22,099 nt of DNA from JAGMXM01 sp964458325 (GCA_964458325.1 CAYWIM010000083.1:1-22099); one strand, 5' to 3'. Shown: positions 1 through 8,493, counted from the first letter of the stretch. Notes: a model not told the origin generated them from the sequence alone. Translations and numbers: made by a program.

Positions 1-25
1 GCACAGACCCTTAGTTCAAAAGCCG

Positions 26-1354
26 ATGAAAACCCTCAACCGTCGACGTTTTCTCCGGGACAGCTTGCGAGCCGGCGCTGCGGCGTGGGCGGGACTGACT
101 TGGGCGCCCCGCAGTTTGATGGGTGCGGCCGGCCGCGCGGCGCCCGGCGAACGGATCGCGATCGGCATGATCGGCATGGGCCGGCAGGCTTATCACGCCA
201 ACCTGCTCCCCTTCCTGGCTTCGCCTTATACGCAGGTGGTCGCCATATGCGACGTGGATGCCTGGCGTGCGGAGCAGGGACGCAAGCGCGTCGAGGATTA
301 CTACGCGGCCCAGACTCGAGGCGGTTCCTACCGCGGGTGCCGGGTCACCCGGGATTTCCGCGAACTCCTGGGCCGGGCCGACGTCGACGCAGTGATGATC
401 TCGACGCCCGACCACTGGCACTCCACCATGGCGATCGAAGCCGCGCGCGCCGGCAAGGACGTCGCCCTCGAGAAGCCCATCTCCCTCTCGATCGCCCAGG
501 GCCGCGCCATCAGCGACGCCATGACCCAATACAACCGGATCTTCCGCACCGACACCGAGGTCCGGTTCTCCGGCGAGTTCCGCCGGCTGTGCGAGTGCGT
601 CCGGAACGGCCGGATCGGCCGCGTGCGGCGCATCGCCGCCGAGGTGCCCAAGGAAGCGGACCCGGTGCCGGCGCAGCCAATCATGCCGGTGCCCAACGAG
701 CTCGATTACGCCCGCTGGCTCGGGCCGGCGCCCGAGGCGCCTTACACCGAAAAGCGGGTCCACACCCGCCATGACCTCAAGGCGCGCCCGGGCTGGATGA
801 TCGTTCAGGATTACTGCGACGGGATCATCGGCAACTGGGGCGCTCACCTGCTCGATATCGTCCAGTGGGGACACCACAGCGAGCTGACCGGGCCGGTGGA
901 AGTCGAGGGCTGCGGCGAGTTCCATCCCGCAGGCGGCTTGTCGAACGTCCTGAAGGAATTCGCCGTGACCTACCGCTACGCCGATGGCGTCCAGCTCGAG
1001 TATCGGCTGACCGGCCGCCCCGCCGTTCGGTTCGAAGGCGACGGCGGCTGGATCGAGGCCGTGTGGAACCAGGGCATCCGGGCCGAGCCGAAATCGATTC
1101 TCGAAGAGCCGTTCGGGCCGAACGATCTCCGCCTGCCCCTGCTCAACGAGAAGGCCGATTTCATCCAATCGGTCCGGCGCCGCACCCCGACGCTCATCCC
1201 CGCCGAGATCGGCCACCGAACCAACACGATGTGCCATCTCGGACTGATCGCCATCCAGCTGGGCGAAAAGCTTGTTTGGGATCCCCAGCGCGAGCAGTTC
1301 GTCGATCACGATGCCGCCAATCGGCTCCGGGACCGGCCGTCCCGCCGGGCCTGA
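26..1354 (+). CDS. Gfo/Idh/MocA family oxidoreductase, Tat-exported
   Basis: A 442-residue NAD(P)-dependent sugar oxidoreductase of the Gfo/Idh/MocA family. The N-terminus carries a twin-arginine signal (NRRRFLRD, residues 5-12) followed by an Ala-rich hydrophobic stretch, so export in folded form with bound cofactor is likely. The Rossmann fold begins near residue 43 with the Gly-rich turn GMIGMGRQ (47-54). The motifs STPDHWH (126-132) and EKP (149-151) are family hallmarks, the latter holding the conserved catalytic-site lysine. The C-terminal half matches the family's alpha/beta substrate domain. The ATG at 26 is chosen because the Tat motif follows it directly; no Shine-Dalgarno sequence is visible in the 25 bases before it. 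It runs towards a convergent radical SAM gene 37 bp away, so any operon partners lie off the left edge. The sugar substrate cannot be read from sequence. Family assignment is very secure. Confidence 0.93.
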   Translation: MKTLNRRRFLRDSLRAGAAAWAGLTWAPRSLMGAAGRAAPGERIAIGMIGMGRQAYHANLLPFLASPYTQVVAICDVDAWRAEQGRKRVEDYYAAQTRGGSYRGCRVTRDFRELLGRADVDAVMISTPDHWHSTMAIEAARAGKDVALEKPISLSIAQGRAISDAMTQYNRIFRTDTEVRFSGEFRRLCECVRNGRIGRVRRIAAEVPKEADPVPAQPIMPVPNELDYARWLGPAPEAPYTEKRVHTRHDLKARPGWMIVQDYCDGIIGNWGAHLLDIVQWGHHSELTGPVEVEGCGEFHPAGGLSNVLKEFAVTYRYADGVQLEYRLTGRPAVRFEGDGGWIEAVWNQGIRAEPKSILEEPFGPNDLRLPLLNEKADFIQSVRRRTPTLIPAEIGHRTNTMCHLGLIAIQLGEKLVWDPQREQFVDHDAANRLRDRPSRRA

Positions 1355-1391
1355 TCCCCGCGCGCCGGGACGCGCATCGACCGGCCCCGCC

Positions 1392-2777
1392 CTATCCCGC
1401 TTTCAAAAACGCATGGGATCGCTGGCGTGCAAAATCCGCATGCGCCTGCGCGTCGGCGCGGCGGTTGCTTCGGTAGGAGAGATTGCCCACCCAATTGACC
1501 AAAGGCTGGCGGCGATGCCACAGGTTTCTCCCCGCCCGCCACAGGATGCGCGGCAGGGAATAGAATCTCCGGGTGCACGCATCCATTTCCTGGATGCTTG
1601 CATCCAAGGAGAGACCCTTGTAGCGGCCCACCGGAAAGGTCAGCGTGTAGTACTTCCAGTCGTCCGGGAACGCATCGAGGGCAATGCGTCCTTCGGATTT
1701 CATCTGGTTCCATAGCCGCGTGCCGGGCAGGGGCGTAAGAAACAAGGCGTTGAGAATGTCCAAGCCGTACTGGCTGGCCGCCCGGGCGATCTGCCCGCCA
1801 ATGCCTGGATAGTCAACATCCAGGCCGATGATAAAGGAACCGACGACCAGGATGTTGTGCCGTTGGATGCGCTGCACCGAGGCGCGAAAATCCCGGCGAT
1901 TGACCAGATTGATCTTCTTGCCGACTTCCCGAAGGCCCTCGGCTGTCGGAGATTCGAAGCCGATGAAGACGCCGCGGCACCCGGCCAAGGCGGCCAGCCG
2001 GAGGAGCTCTTCATCGTCGGCGAAGTTGATGGTGGCTTGGGCGACCCATTCTTTGCGCAGATTGGCCCGAGCCAGGGCGCGGAACAGCTCCTTGGCGCGC
2101 GCGATGTGCTCCGAGCGCGTGCCGATGAGATTGTCGTCCACCACCAGGACCCGCTTCTCGCGGATCGACTCGAATTCACGGACGACATCGGGGATGGGCC
2201 GCTGTCGATACTGGGCGCCGTTAAACGTTGTGACGCTGCAGAAGTTGCAGTTCAAGGGGCAGCCTCGAGTGGTCTGAACGGCTCCAAAGGCATATCGGGG
2301 CGGGAGCAAATCGTGGCGGGCGGGCGCCATGCCTTCCGGGTTGGCAAGCCCTCCGTCATATCGGGGCTCGAGCCGCCCCTGGCGAGCGTCCTCGAGGAGC
2401 CGGGCCCAGATGCTCTCGGCTTCTCCGGTGACAACCGCGTCCACATGGCTCGCGACCTCGTCCAGGCACATGGTGGCGTGAATCCCGCCCATCACGACTG
2501 GCACGCCTAAATGCCGGAACAAAGCCGCGATTTGGTAGGCGCGGGGGGCTTGGGAGGTAAAGGCGGTGATGCCCACCAGGTCCGGCCGGGGCAAAGCGGA
2601 GTAGTCCGGAACGCCCAGGTTCTCGTCCACAATCCTGATCTCCCATTCGGGCGGCGTCAGCCCGGCGAGCACCATCAGGCCGAGCGGCTTCCAGACCCGG
2701 TAGCGGTTCCACCGGCTTTGGCTGCAGTCAACGATGCTGACCAGCGGATTCGAGGGATTGATCAAATAAAGTCGCAT
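1392..2777 (-). CDS. B12-binding-domain radical SAM protein
   Basis: A 461-residue radical SAM protein with the two-domain layout of cobalamin-type enzymes. Residues 1-140 resemble the B12-binding Rossmann domain, including MGGIHAT (96-102) and VVTGEAE (115-121). The radical SAM core follows, with the [4Fe-4S] ligands C173, C177 and C180 in RGCPLNCNFC, and a downstream FIGFES strand typical of the barrel. The family performs methylations or other radical rearrangements on lipids, antibiotics or cofactors; the substrate here is unknown. The B12-binding region has no DxHxxG motif, so cobalamin would bind without a lower histidine ligand, as in many class B methyltransferases. It lies 38 bp downstream of the GH130-type gene on the same strand and is probably the last gene of that operon. 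The start at 2777 gives the conserved MRLYLINPSN opening; no ribosome-binding site is visible. Confidence 0.9.
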   Translation of the reverse strand: MRLYLINPSNPLVSIVDCSQSRWNRYRVWKPLGLMVLAGLTPPEWEIRIVDENLGVPDYSALPRPDLVGITAFTSQAPRAYQIAALFRHLGVPVVMGGIHATMCLDEVASHVDAVVTGEAESIWARLLEDARQGRLEPRYDGGLANPEGMAPARHDLLPPRYAFGAVQTTRGCPLNCNFCSVTTFNGAQYRQRPIPDVVREFESIREKRVLVVDDNLIGTRSEHIARAKELFRALARANLRKEWVAQATINFADDEELLRLAALAGCRGVFIGFESPTAEGLREVGKKINLVNRRDFRASVQRIQRHNILVVGSFIIGLDVDYPGIGGQIARAASQYGLDILNALFLTPLPGTRLWNQMKSEGRIALDAFPDDWKYYTLTFPVGRYKGLSLDASIQEMDACTRRFYSLPRILWRAGRNLWHRRQPLVNWVGNLSYRSNRRADAQAHADFARQRSHAFLKAG

Positions 2778-2790
2778 ATCGACGATGGAA

Positions 2791-2810
2791 CTGGATCCTG
2801 GACTGGATCC
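2791..2810. repeat. short repeat between operon genes
   Basis: The octamer CTGGATCC occurs at 2791-2798 and 2803-2810. Because GGATCC is self-complementary, the pair can form a 6-bp stem with a 6-nt loop. It sits in the 38-bp gap between the GH130-type gene and the radical SAM gene. It may be chance, or a weak mRNA processing or attenuation structure. No T-tract follows on either strand. Confidence 0.3.
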
Positions 2811-2815
2811 CGGTT

Positions 2816-4270
2816 TTATTCAATCGCCGTCAGCACCTCGTTGAGCGAGAGGGTAGCGAAGGTGGTGGCGTAATCGGACATTGCATACGGGATGACGAGC
2901 TGTCGCTGGTGCACGAGGCTGCCGCATGAATAAACGACGTTGGGCACATAACCCTCGCGTTCGTTTTCGTTGGGTGTGATCAGCGGTTTCCGGAGGCGGC
3001 CCAGGACGCGCGTCGGATCGTCCCGGTCGAGCAGCAGGGCGCCGATGCAATACTTGCGCATCGCGCCCACGCCATGCGTGAGCACGAGCCAGCCGGCCTC
3101 GGTTTCGATCGGCGATCCGCAATTGCCCAGCTGGATGAACTCCCAGGGGTACTTCGGCCGCAAGAGAAGGCGCGTGCGGTGCCAGAAATGGAGATGGTCG
3201 GAGAACATGATATGGATGTTCTCCTTGTCCTGCCGGCTGAGCATGGCGTAGCAACCCCTGATTTTTCGCGGGAAGAGCGCCATGCCCTTATTCTGCACCG
3301 CCGGCCCGTTCAGGGTGATGAACTTGAAATGCAGGAAATCAGGCGTCTCGATGAATTGGGGCAGGACCATCTTGCCGTCGTAGGCGGTATAGGTCGCATA
3401 ATACGTCCGCGTGCCATCCTCGTTCTGGAAGAGGACAAACCGGGCGTCTTCGATGCCGTTGCTCTGGGACGCCGTGACCGGAAACAAAACGCGTTCGGAG
3501 AGTCGCGAATCCGGCCGGAACTGCACTTCGTAATTCGATTGGGCCAGCATCAAGGTTTTTCGGGCCACGGCTGCGGTCTGGCGATCGCGCGCGCCCAGGA
3601 GTTCCGCGGAGCGCCCAACAGCGGCGCGCAATTCCTCCAGGCTGAATGAGCCGCCCAGGGACTCGAGCGTCTGCCGCGTGAAGTCGCCCGCCAGCCCCAG
3701 TTCCCGGAGCTTACGCTCGAACAGATTCTTGTCAAACGATGCATTGGGCGCCTGGGCGGGCTCCAGACAGTATCGAGTGGGAGGGTGGATGCTGATGTTG
3801 CATTGGGCGTCGAGGATGCCGGTGCGAAAGGTGATCGAGGAAATATGTCCTTCGCCGGTGGCCCGCAGGCTCAGAATAAAGCGCAGCGCGCCGGCCGGGA
3901 GATCGGACTGGTCCGGATGGGGCACGATGGAGGGATTGAACAGCGCCGCCGCCTCGAGCGAATACTCGTGGCTGAAATACGAGCCGAGCAGCAGCCTGCG
4001 TTCCGCGGAGAGCCTTGCATCGGCCCGCAAGCAGTGCCGGGCCTGCTCGAAACGGCCCTCGAGAAACTCGCGAATTTGCCCGTGGCGCTCCCCGAACTCG
4101 GTCTGCACCTGGTCCCAGAGCGTGCGCACCTCGCTTTCGGGAAGGGCCATGACCTGGGCGCAGATCGCTTGGGCGCGCGCCTCGTTCGGGAGCAGAAACG
4201 GCCGAAGCAACACCCGCTTGCGGTCGGGGTGCAGGACGACGTTGGTGCGTTGGACGGCGGTGTATGGCAC
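2816..4270 (-). CDS. GH130-type glycosidase/phosphorylase (PH1107-related)
   Basis: A 484-residue five-bladed beta-propeller enzyme of the glycoside hydrolase 130 type. Characterised GH130 members are phosphorylases or hydrolases acting on beta-mannosides. Recognisable parts are FNPSI (111-115), the NGIEDARF block (271-278), where D275 corresponds to the family's general acid, YYATYTAYDG (290-299), and the GNCGSPIET/GWLVLTHGVG region (382-402). EGYVPNVVYSCG (439-450) closes the propeller. At 484 residues it is longer than the common 320-390 because of an N-terminal helical extension of about 100 residues, so it belongs to a divergent, less characterised clade. The start is GTG (4268-4270), the first in-frame start after the upstream stop; no Shine-Dalgarno sequence is visible. 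It follows the glycosyltransferase by 12 nt, which suggests joint action on one glycan. Whether it uses phosphate or water cannot be decided here. Confidence 0.88.
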   Translation of the reverse strand: MPYTAVQRTNVVLHPDRKRVLLRPFLLPNEARAQAICAQVMALPESEVRTLWDQVQTEFGERHGQIREFLEGRFEQARHCLRADARLSAERRLLLGSYFSHEYSLEAAALFNPSIVPHPDQSDLPAGALRFILSLRATGEGHISSITFRTGILDAQCNISIHPPTRYCLEPAQAPNASFDKNLFERKLRELGLAGDFTRQTLESLGGSFSLEELRAAVGRSAELLGARDRQTAAVARKTLMLAQSNYEVQFRPDSRLSERVLFPVTASQSNGIEDARFVLFQNEDGTRTYYATYTAYDGKMVLPQFIETPDFLHFKFITLNGPAVQNKGMALFPRKIRGCYAMLSRQDKENIHIMFSDHLHFWHRTRLLLRPKYPWEFIQLGNCGSPIETEAGWLVLTHGVGAMRKYCIGALLLDRDDPTRVLGRLRKPLITPNENEREGYVPNVVYSCGSLVHQRQLVIPYAMSDYATTFATLSLNEVLTAIE

Positions 4271-4282
4271 GGGGATCGGGTG

Positions 4283-6562
4283 TTAGGCGGCGGGCGGGAT
4301 CAGCACGGTGGCGGCATGTTGCGCGAGCTGCATTTCCGCCAGGGAGAGCAGAAAGGCCAGCGTGGATTCCGCGCCCTGATTCTGGTTGACTCGGTCCACG
4401 TGCAGCGCATCGCGGCAGCCGCCAGTGGCGGGCGCATACAGCTCCAGCCCCAGATCGTTCCAGCCCAGGAACCAATCGAAGGCCCGCTGGGCCTGCTCGA
4501 ACCAGCTGAAGTCGGCCGTGGCCCGGTAGGCCTCCAGGCTGGCGGACACCATCGAGTGGGCTTCGATGGGTTGCTGGTCAAACCGGGCGCGCGGGCCGCC
4601 CCGGCGATAAAAGCCATTGCTGCCGATGGGCCGCAGGTGGCCATTTTCTGAGACCTGCACATCCGTCAGCCAGCGCAGCGCGGCCAGCCCGCGCTCGAAA
4701 ACCGCCGGCTGTCTGGCCGCGCGCCCGCTCACGATCAGGGCGTGGGCGAGCCGGGCGTTGTCGTAGGCCAGCTCCTCTTCAAACCATGGCCAATCCGGCT
4801 GCGCAGTGCGATCGAAGAGGCTCATCAGGCGAAGGATGAGCCCCTCGCGAACCTGGTGGACGGCCCGATCTCCGCTCAGCCGGCGCAGGTACTCATGGAT
4901 GCCCAGCAGGCTGAACGCCCACGCGCGCGGCGACGTGAACTCCGCCGCCGCCGGAAGGGACTGTCCGAAGAGTTGCCCGGCCATGATCTGGAAACTCCGG
5001 TGAGGGGAGCGTCCCACCCCAACCCCCAACGCCCAAAGCGCCCGCGCGTGACAATCTTCCGAGCCGGCCTCATCGAGCCAGCGGCGATCGAAACCGAGGT
5101 AATTGTGAAAGCGCCCGGTCTTGGGATCGAAGGCGTGATTCAGGAAGGCTGCGTAAGTCGTGGCCAGAGACCGCACGCGCTCCGGCTCCGCCTCCAATTC
5201 ATCCAACAAGACGGTCAGAATGAAGGCGCGCGCATTGTCGTCCGTGCAGTAGCCCTCGGTGAAGTTCGGCACGGTGAGGATGGCATGCTGGAAAACGCCC
5301 GTCGAGTCCGTCATCCGGATCAAGTGATCCAGCCGCAGGGCCGGCAGCTCCCGCGGAGCCTGGTCGAGCGTTTTGGTGGCAAAGGTCTTTCGCGATAACA
5401 CCGATCCCTGCAGGCGAGCCAGCTCGAACGAACGAAGGTAGAGACGGGCCGTGTTGCGCCACACCATCTCGCGGCCCAGCTTGTAGGCGTTCTTGCGCAT
5501 GGCGTGCCGGCGCGTGTCGTCCCGCAGCAGACTGATGACTTCCCGGGCAATGGCTTCCGAGTCTCGGAAGGGCACCAGCACGCCGCGCTCTTCGCCCAAC
5601 AACTCGGCGGCATGCCAGTAGGGCGTCGAAACCACGGCTTTGCCCGCGCCAAAAGCGTAGGCCAGCGTGCCCGACGTGATCTGGGCTTCGTTGAGGTAGG
5701 GCGTCAGGTAAAGGTCGGCCGCTCCGATGAACTCCTTGAGCTCCTCCAGCTCGACGAAGCGGTTGTAAAAGATGACGTTCTTGCCGATCTTGTTCTTCTT
5801 GGCGAGGCGCTCGAGCGCCAGGCGATACGCTTCGCCCTGCTCGCGCAGCTCGTTAGGATGCGTGGCTCCGAGGATGATGTATACCACCTCCGGGAAATGT
5901 GCCAGAATGGCCGGCAGGGCGTTGAGCACGTGCTCGATCCCCTTGCCAGGGGAAAGCAGCCCGAATGTGAGCAGCACCACCCGGCCTTCCACCCCAAACT
6001 GGTCCTTGTAGTAGTTCGGATCGACAAATGGGATGTCCGGTATCCCGTGCGGGATGAGGTCGACCTTGGCCGGCGGCGCCTGGTAGATCTCCTGCAGCAT
6101 CTGTCGCCCTCGGCCGGTCATCACCACCAGCCTCGTCGAGCGCGCGATCAGCTCCTCCATCACACGCCGCTGCTCGGAGCTGGGATCGCGAAGGATGGTG
6201 TGGAGCGTGGTGACCACAGGCATTTTCAGCTCGCGCAGCAGCGCCAGCAGATGGCTGCCGGCCGAGCCGCCGTAGATGCCGAACTCGTGCTGGAGGGATA
6301 CAATGTCTGTGTTGCCGATGTTGAGGAAATCGGCTGCGCGCTGGTAGGAGGTCAGATCCTGCTCCTCGATTTCGAAGCGAACCACGTCCGGATACTCGTA
6401 GCCACCCTTGATGTCATTCACGGGAACAGCAAAGCAGCGGCTTGGAGCATGCTCCGCCGCCACGGCCGAAAGCAGGTCAGACGTGAACGTGGCGATGCCG
6501 CATTTGCGCGGCAAGTAGTTGCCAAGAAACGCAATCTCGCGAATTTGGGAGGCGCCTTCCAT
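4283..6562 (-). CDS. GT4 glycosyltransferase fused to an (alpha/alpha)6-like C-terminal domain
   Basis: Two-domain protein of about 759 residues. Residues 10-390 form a GT-B glycosyltransferase of family 4: KCGIATFT near residue 21 belongs to the acceptor domain, LLTFGLLSPGKGIEHVL (198-214) is the donor-domain entry, and LTPYLNEAQITSGTLAYAFG (287-306) stands at the nucleotide-sugar site. Residues 405-760 are helical, with TEGYCTDDNARAF (436-448), FEEELAYDNARLAHAL (595-610) and IEAHSMVSASLEAY (667-680), resembling an (alpha/alpha)6 toroid found in glycosidases. The protein therefore combines sugar transfer with a possible glycan-binding or trimming domain. GTG (6563-6565) and ATG (6560-6562) lie in tandem; GGA in GCGGACGAA suits the ATG with 7-nt spacing, so 6562 is preferred. 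It heads the leftward operon with the GH130-type and radical SAM genes, and its promoter must lie in 6566-6807. The catalytic role of the C-terminal domain is inferred. Confidence 0.9.
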   Translation of the reverse strand: MEGASQIREIAFLGNYLPRKCGIATFTSDLLSAVAAEHAPSRCFAVPVNDIKGGYEYPDVVRFEIEEQDLTSYQRAADFLNIGNTDIVSLQHEFGIYGGSAGSHLLALLRELKMPVVTTLHTILRDPSSEQRRVMEELIARSTRLVVMTGRGRQMLQEIYQAPPAKVDLIPHGIPDIPFVDPNYYKDQFGVEGRVVLLTFGLLSPGKGIEHVLNALPAILAHFPEVVYIILGATHPNELREQGEAYRLALERLAKKNKIGKNVIFYNRFVELEELKEFIGAADLYLTPYLNEAQITSGTLAYAFGAGKAVVSTPYWHAAELLGEERGVLVPFRDSEAIAREVISLLRDDTRRHAMRKNAYKLGREMVWRNTARLYLRSFELARLQGSVLSRKTFATKTLDQAPRELPALRLDHLIRMTDSTGVFQHAILTVPNFTEGYCTDDNARAFILTVLLDELEAEPERVRSLATTYAAFLNHAFDPKTGRFHNYLGFDRRWLDEAGSEDCHARALWALGVGVGRSPHRSFQIMAGQLFGQSLPAAAEFTSPRAWAFSLLGIHEYLRRLSGDRAVHQVREGLILRLMSLFDRTAQPDWPWFEEELAYDNARLAHALIVSGRAARQPAVFERGLAALRWLTDVQVSENGHLRPIGSNGFYRRGGPRARFDQQPIEAHSMVSASLEAYRATADFSWFEQAQRAFDWFLGWNDLGLELYAPATGGCRDALHVDRVNQNQGAESTLAFLLSLAEMQLAQHAATVLIPPAA

Positions 6563-6605
6563 CACTTCGTCCGCTTGCAGTCTATGGCATGCACCCCGCC
6601 CGGTC

Positions 6606-6647
6606 TATGGGGTGAAACCCTACCCTCGAGCAGGGTTTCACCCCATA
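6606..6647. repeat. 16-bp perfect inverted repeat in a divergent intergenic region
   Basis: The arms TATGGGGTGAAACCCT (6606-6621) and AGGGTTTCACCCCATA (6632-6647) are exact reverse complements around a 10-nt loop. The site is 44 bp upstream of the glycosyltransferase start and 161 bp upstream of the divergent radical SAM gene. A terminator is unlikely because both flanking genes point away from it. It could be an operator for a dimeric regulator, a 5'-leader hairpin of the glycosyltransferase mRNA, or a dispersed palindromic repeat. No second copy was seen in the window. Confidence 0.75.
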
Positions 6648-6663
6648 TCAGGCCGTGGCCAGG

Positions 6664-6695
6664 ATGGGGTAAACACCCCATTGCAGCCGCGCTGC
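6664..6695. repeat. two further small stem-loops beside the 16-bp palindrome
   Basis: ATGGGGT (6664-6670) and ACCCCAT (6675-6681) form a 7-bp stem with loop AAAC. GCAGC (6683-6687) and GCTGC (6691-6695) form a 5-bp stem with a 3-nt loop immediately after. The heptamer ATGGGGT and its complement are the outer part of the larger palindrome at 6606-6647, so the same half-site occurs four times in 75 bp, alternating in orientation. That argues for a protein-binding cluster or a structured leader rather than chance. Confidence 0.55.
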
Positions 6696-6807
6696 GCATC
6701 CCCCCACACTCGATGAGGATGACACCGAGCCATCGGCCCCAAGCGGTGATCGCGAGAATCTCGATTGCGAACCTCCCAGCTCCTGGGATGCCGCCACCAT
6801 TCGCTCC

Positions 6808-8397
6808 ATGAATGCCTTCCTCGTTCACGTTGGCGACGACAATTTCTGCCGCCTGCTGCCCAAAGGACTCCATCGGTCCCCATCCGACAACGGCCGGATC
6901 CGGGTGATGGCGTTCCCTCCCTTGGGCATTCAGACGCTGGCGCCGGTGCTCCGTCAGCGGGGGCATCAGGTGCGGATGTTCGATACTTGTCATCCGCGGA
7001 TGAAGGCGGAGGACATTGCCCAAGCCGCTGTCAGGGAACGTCCGGATGTCATTGCGCTATCCTTTCTCTCGACCACCACCTATCCGGCAGCGAAGAGCAT
7101 GGCCCGGCGCCTCAAGGCCAGCGATCCACAGACGCCGATCGTCGTGGGCGGTCCGTTCGCCACCATGAACGCCGGCCTCATCCTCGGCGACTGCCTTGAT
7201 ATCGACTGTGTGGGAGTGGGTGAAGGCGAGGAGCTTCTGCCCGACTATCTGGATCACATGGATGATCCTGGCTCTGTGGCCGGCCTGGTGTGGCGTCAAG
7301 GCGAGAAAATCGTCGAGAACGCCCTGCGCCCGCTCCTGCGCGACCTGGACCGGTATCCGTATCCGGACCGGACCGGCCTGCCGATCGATTACATCGAGTC
7401 CCTGCCCCTGGATGTTCCCGCGGTCCTGTCTCTCGACAAGTTTTGCACGGTCCAAACTTCGCGCGGGTGCCCCTATTCCTGCATCTACTGCGATATCCCC
7501 TCCCTGGGCCAGGGACGGTGGAGGAGCCGGTCGCCCGAGCACATCCTGGGAGAGCTCCGGGAGCTCAACCATGCCGGCTACCGCTCCATTTACCTCACCG
7601 ATGACCACTTTCTCGTCAACCGCCAGCGCATCGAGGAGATATGCCTGGGCATCATCCAGAGCAAGCTGGAGTTTCGTTGGGGCTGCGAAGGCCGGGCCGA
7701 CTCGGTCGGGATCGAGCAACTGCCGCTCCTGCGGCGGGCCGGCTGCGATTTCCTGGCTTTTGGCGTCGAGGCCGGTTCTCAGAAAGTGCTCGACCGCCTC
7801 AACAAAAAACAAACACCCGCGCAGGTCGAGCACGCGGTCAGCGAGGCCAAACGGCAGGGCATCGCCCGGGTTCACGGGTTCTTTGTCGTCGGCTCGCCGG
7901 ATGAAACCCCCGAGGACATTGTCCAGAGCTTTCGCTTCGCCGCCCGTCTCGATCTCGACACGTTTGGCTTCAATCGCCTCTGCGTCTATCGAGGGACGCC
8001 GCTTTGGCGGGAATATGTGGCGCGCGGGATCATCGATGACACGCGGGACTGGCACAAGTGGTTTAAGTGCAGCGATATCGACCCCACCGCTCTGTCCAGC
8101 TCCGCGGTGAACCAGCTCCGGGCCAAAGGGTACGGCCTGCTTTTCCTCCATCGCATTTTGAGGCGCCCGGTTCGGACCTGGAAGCTCCTGCGTGCCTTCT
8201 CCCGCCACATGAAGACATCCGATATTGCCCGATTGCTGAGCAGCCCGTTTCGCCGGAGAGTTATGACCCGGAAGCCGGAGCTTCCAGCCTGGATGACGGA
8301 TGCAGGGCTCGAGGAACCGGATCGCCAGGCATTCTCGGCCTTCAAGGCAGACCCTGGATATGCGCTGTCGGCCACCCGCGGCGCCTTGCCTCGCTGA
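6808..8397 (+). CDS. B12-binding-domain radical SAM protein
   Basis: A 529-residue protein of the cobalamin-binding radical SAM superfamily. Residues 30-150 form the B12-type Rossmann domain (PPLGIQTLAPVL 37-48, VVGGPFATM 112-120, GVGEGEE 136-142). The [4Fe-4S] cluster ligands are C221, C225 and C228 in RGCPYSCIYC, followed by the barrel motifs YLTDDHF and FLAFGVEAGSQKVL. The C-terminal 130 residues are basic and helical and could contact substrate or membrane. Enzymes of this build methylate unactivated carbons or remodel lipids, pigments and cofactors; the substrate here cannot be assigned. It is divergent from the glycosyltransferase operon, which carries another protein of the same superfamily. 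The ATG at 6808 opens the conserved N-terminus, without a visible Shine-Dalgarno sequence. Near the stop, CGCTG/CAGCG (8392-8405) forms a 5-bp hairpin, with a T8 run from 8420. Confidence 0.92.
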   Translation: MNAFLVHVGDDNFCRLLPKGLHRSPSDNGRIRVMAFPPLGIQTLAPVLRQRGHQVRMFDTCHPRMKAEDIAQAAVRERPDVIALSFLSTTTYPAAKSMARRLKASDPQTPIVVGGPFATMNAGLILGDCLDIDCVGVGEGEELLPDYLDHMDDPGSVAGLVWRQGEKIVENALRPLLRDLDRYPYPDRTGLPIDYIESLPLDVPAVLSLDKFCTVQTSRGCPYSCIYCDIPSLGQGRWRSRSPEHILGELRELNHAGYRSIYLTDDHFLVNRQRIEEICLGIIQSKLEFRWGCEGRADSVGIEQLPLLRRAGCDFLAFGVEAGSQKVLDRLNKKQTPAQVEHAVSEAKRQGIARVHGFFVVGSPDETPEDIVQSFRFAARLDLDTFGFNRLCVYRGTPLWREYVARGIIDDTRDWHKWFKCSDIDPTALSSSAVNQLRAKGYGLLFLHRILRRPVRTWKLLRAFSRHMKTSDIARLLSSPFRRRVMTRKPELPAWMTDAGLEEPDRQAFSAFKADPGYALSATRGALPR

Positions 8398-8427
8398 AAC
8401 CAGCGCACCCCCCGCCGCGTTTTTTTT
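8392..8427 (+). terminator. possible weak terminator after the radical SAM gene
   Basis: CGCTG (8392-8396) and CAGCG (8401-8405) form a 5-bp stem with loop AAAC that overlaps the stop codon. An 8-T run follows at 8420-8427. The 14-nt gap between stem and T-run is too long for a classical intrinsic terminator, so this is tentative. Confidence 0.25.
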
Positions 8428-8437
8428 GAAATTGTGT

Positions 8438-8465
8438 TTGCGCTTCACCCGATTCCATGTATGGT
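8438..8465 (+). promoter_or_regulatory. candidate promoter of the RRM gene
   Basis: TTGCGC (8438-8443) and TATGGT (8460-8465) are spaced by 16 nt and resemble -35/-10 boxes, with 3/6 and 4/6 matches to the sigma-70 consensus. If used, the mRNA leader would be about 125 nt and would include the stem-loop at 8494-8523. The match is weak and no other candidate is clearly better. Confidence 0.25.
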
Positions 8466-8493
8466 AGGCGGCGAGCTAGACGCTTGTCGATTT

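Larger units (their letters stand above)
6566..6807. other. divergent intergenic region (242 bp)
   Basis: This region separates the leftward glycosyltransferase operon from the rightward radical SAM gene and must hold both promoters. Its central part is the stem-loop run at 6606-6695. A short imperfect palindrome CGAGAATCTCG lies at 6753-6763. No convincing -35/-10 pair and no small ORF with a plausible start were recognised. Confidence 0.6.

Noticed and set aside
1360..1375. 5-bp hairpin GCGCG/CGCGC between the convergent genes at the left end
   Set aside because: Too short and without a T-tract; expected by chance in such GC-rich sequence.
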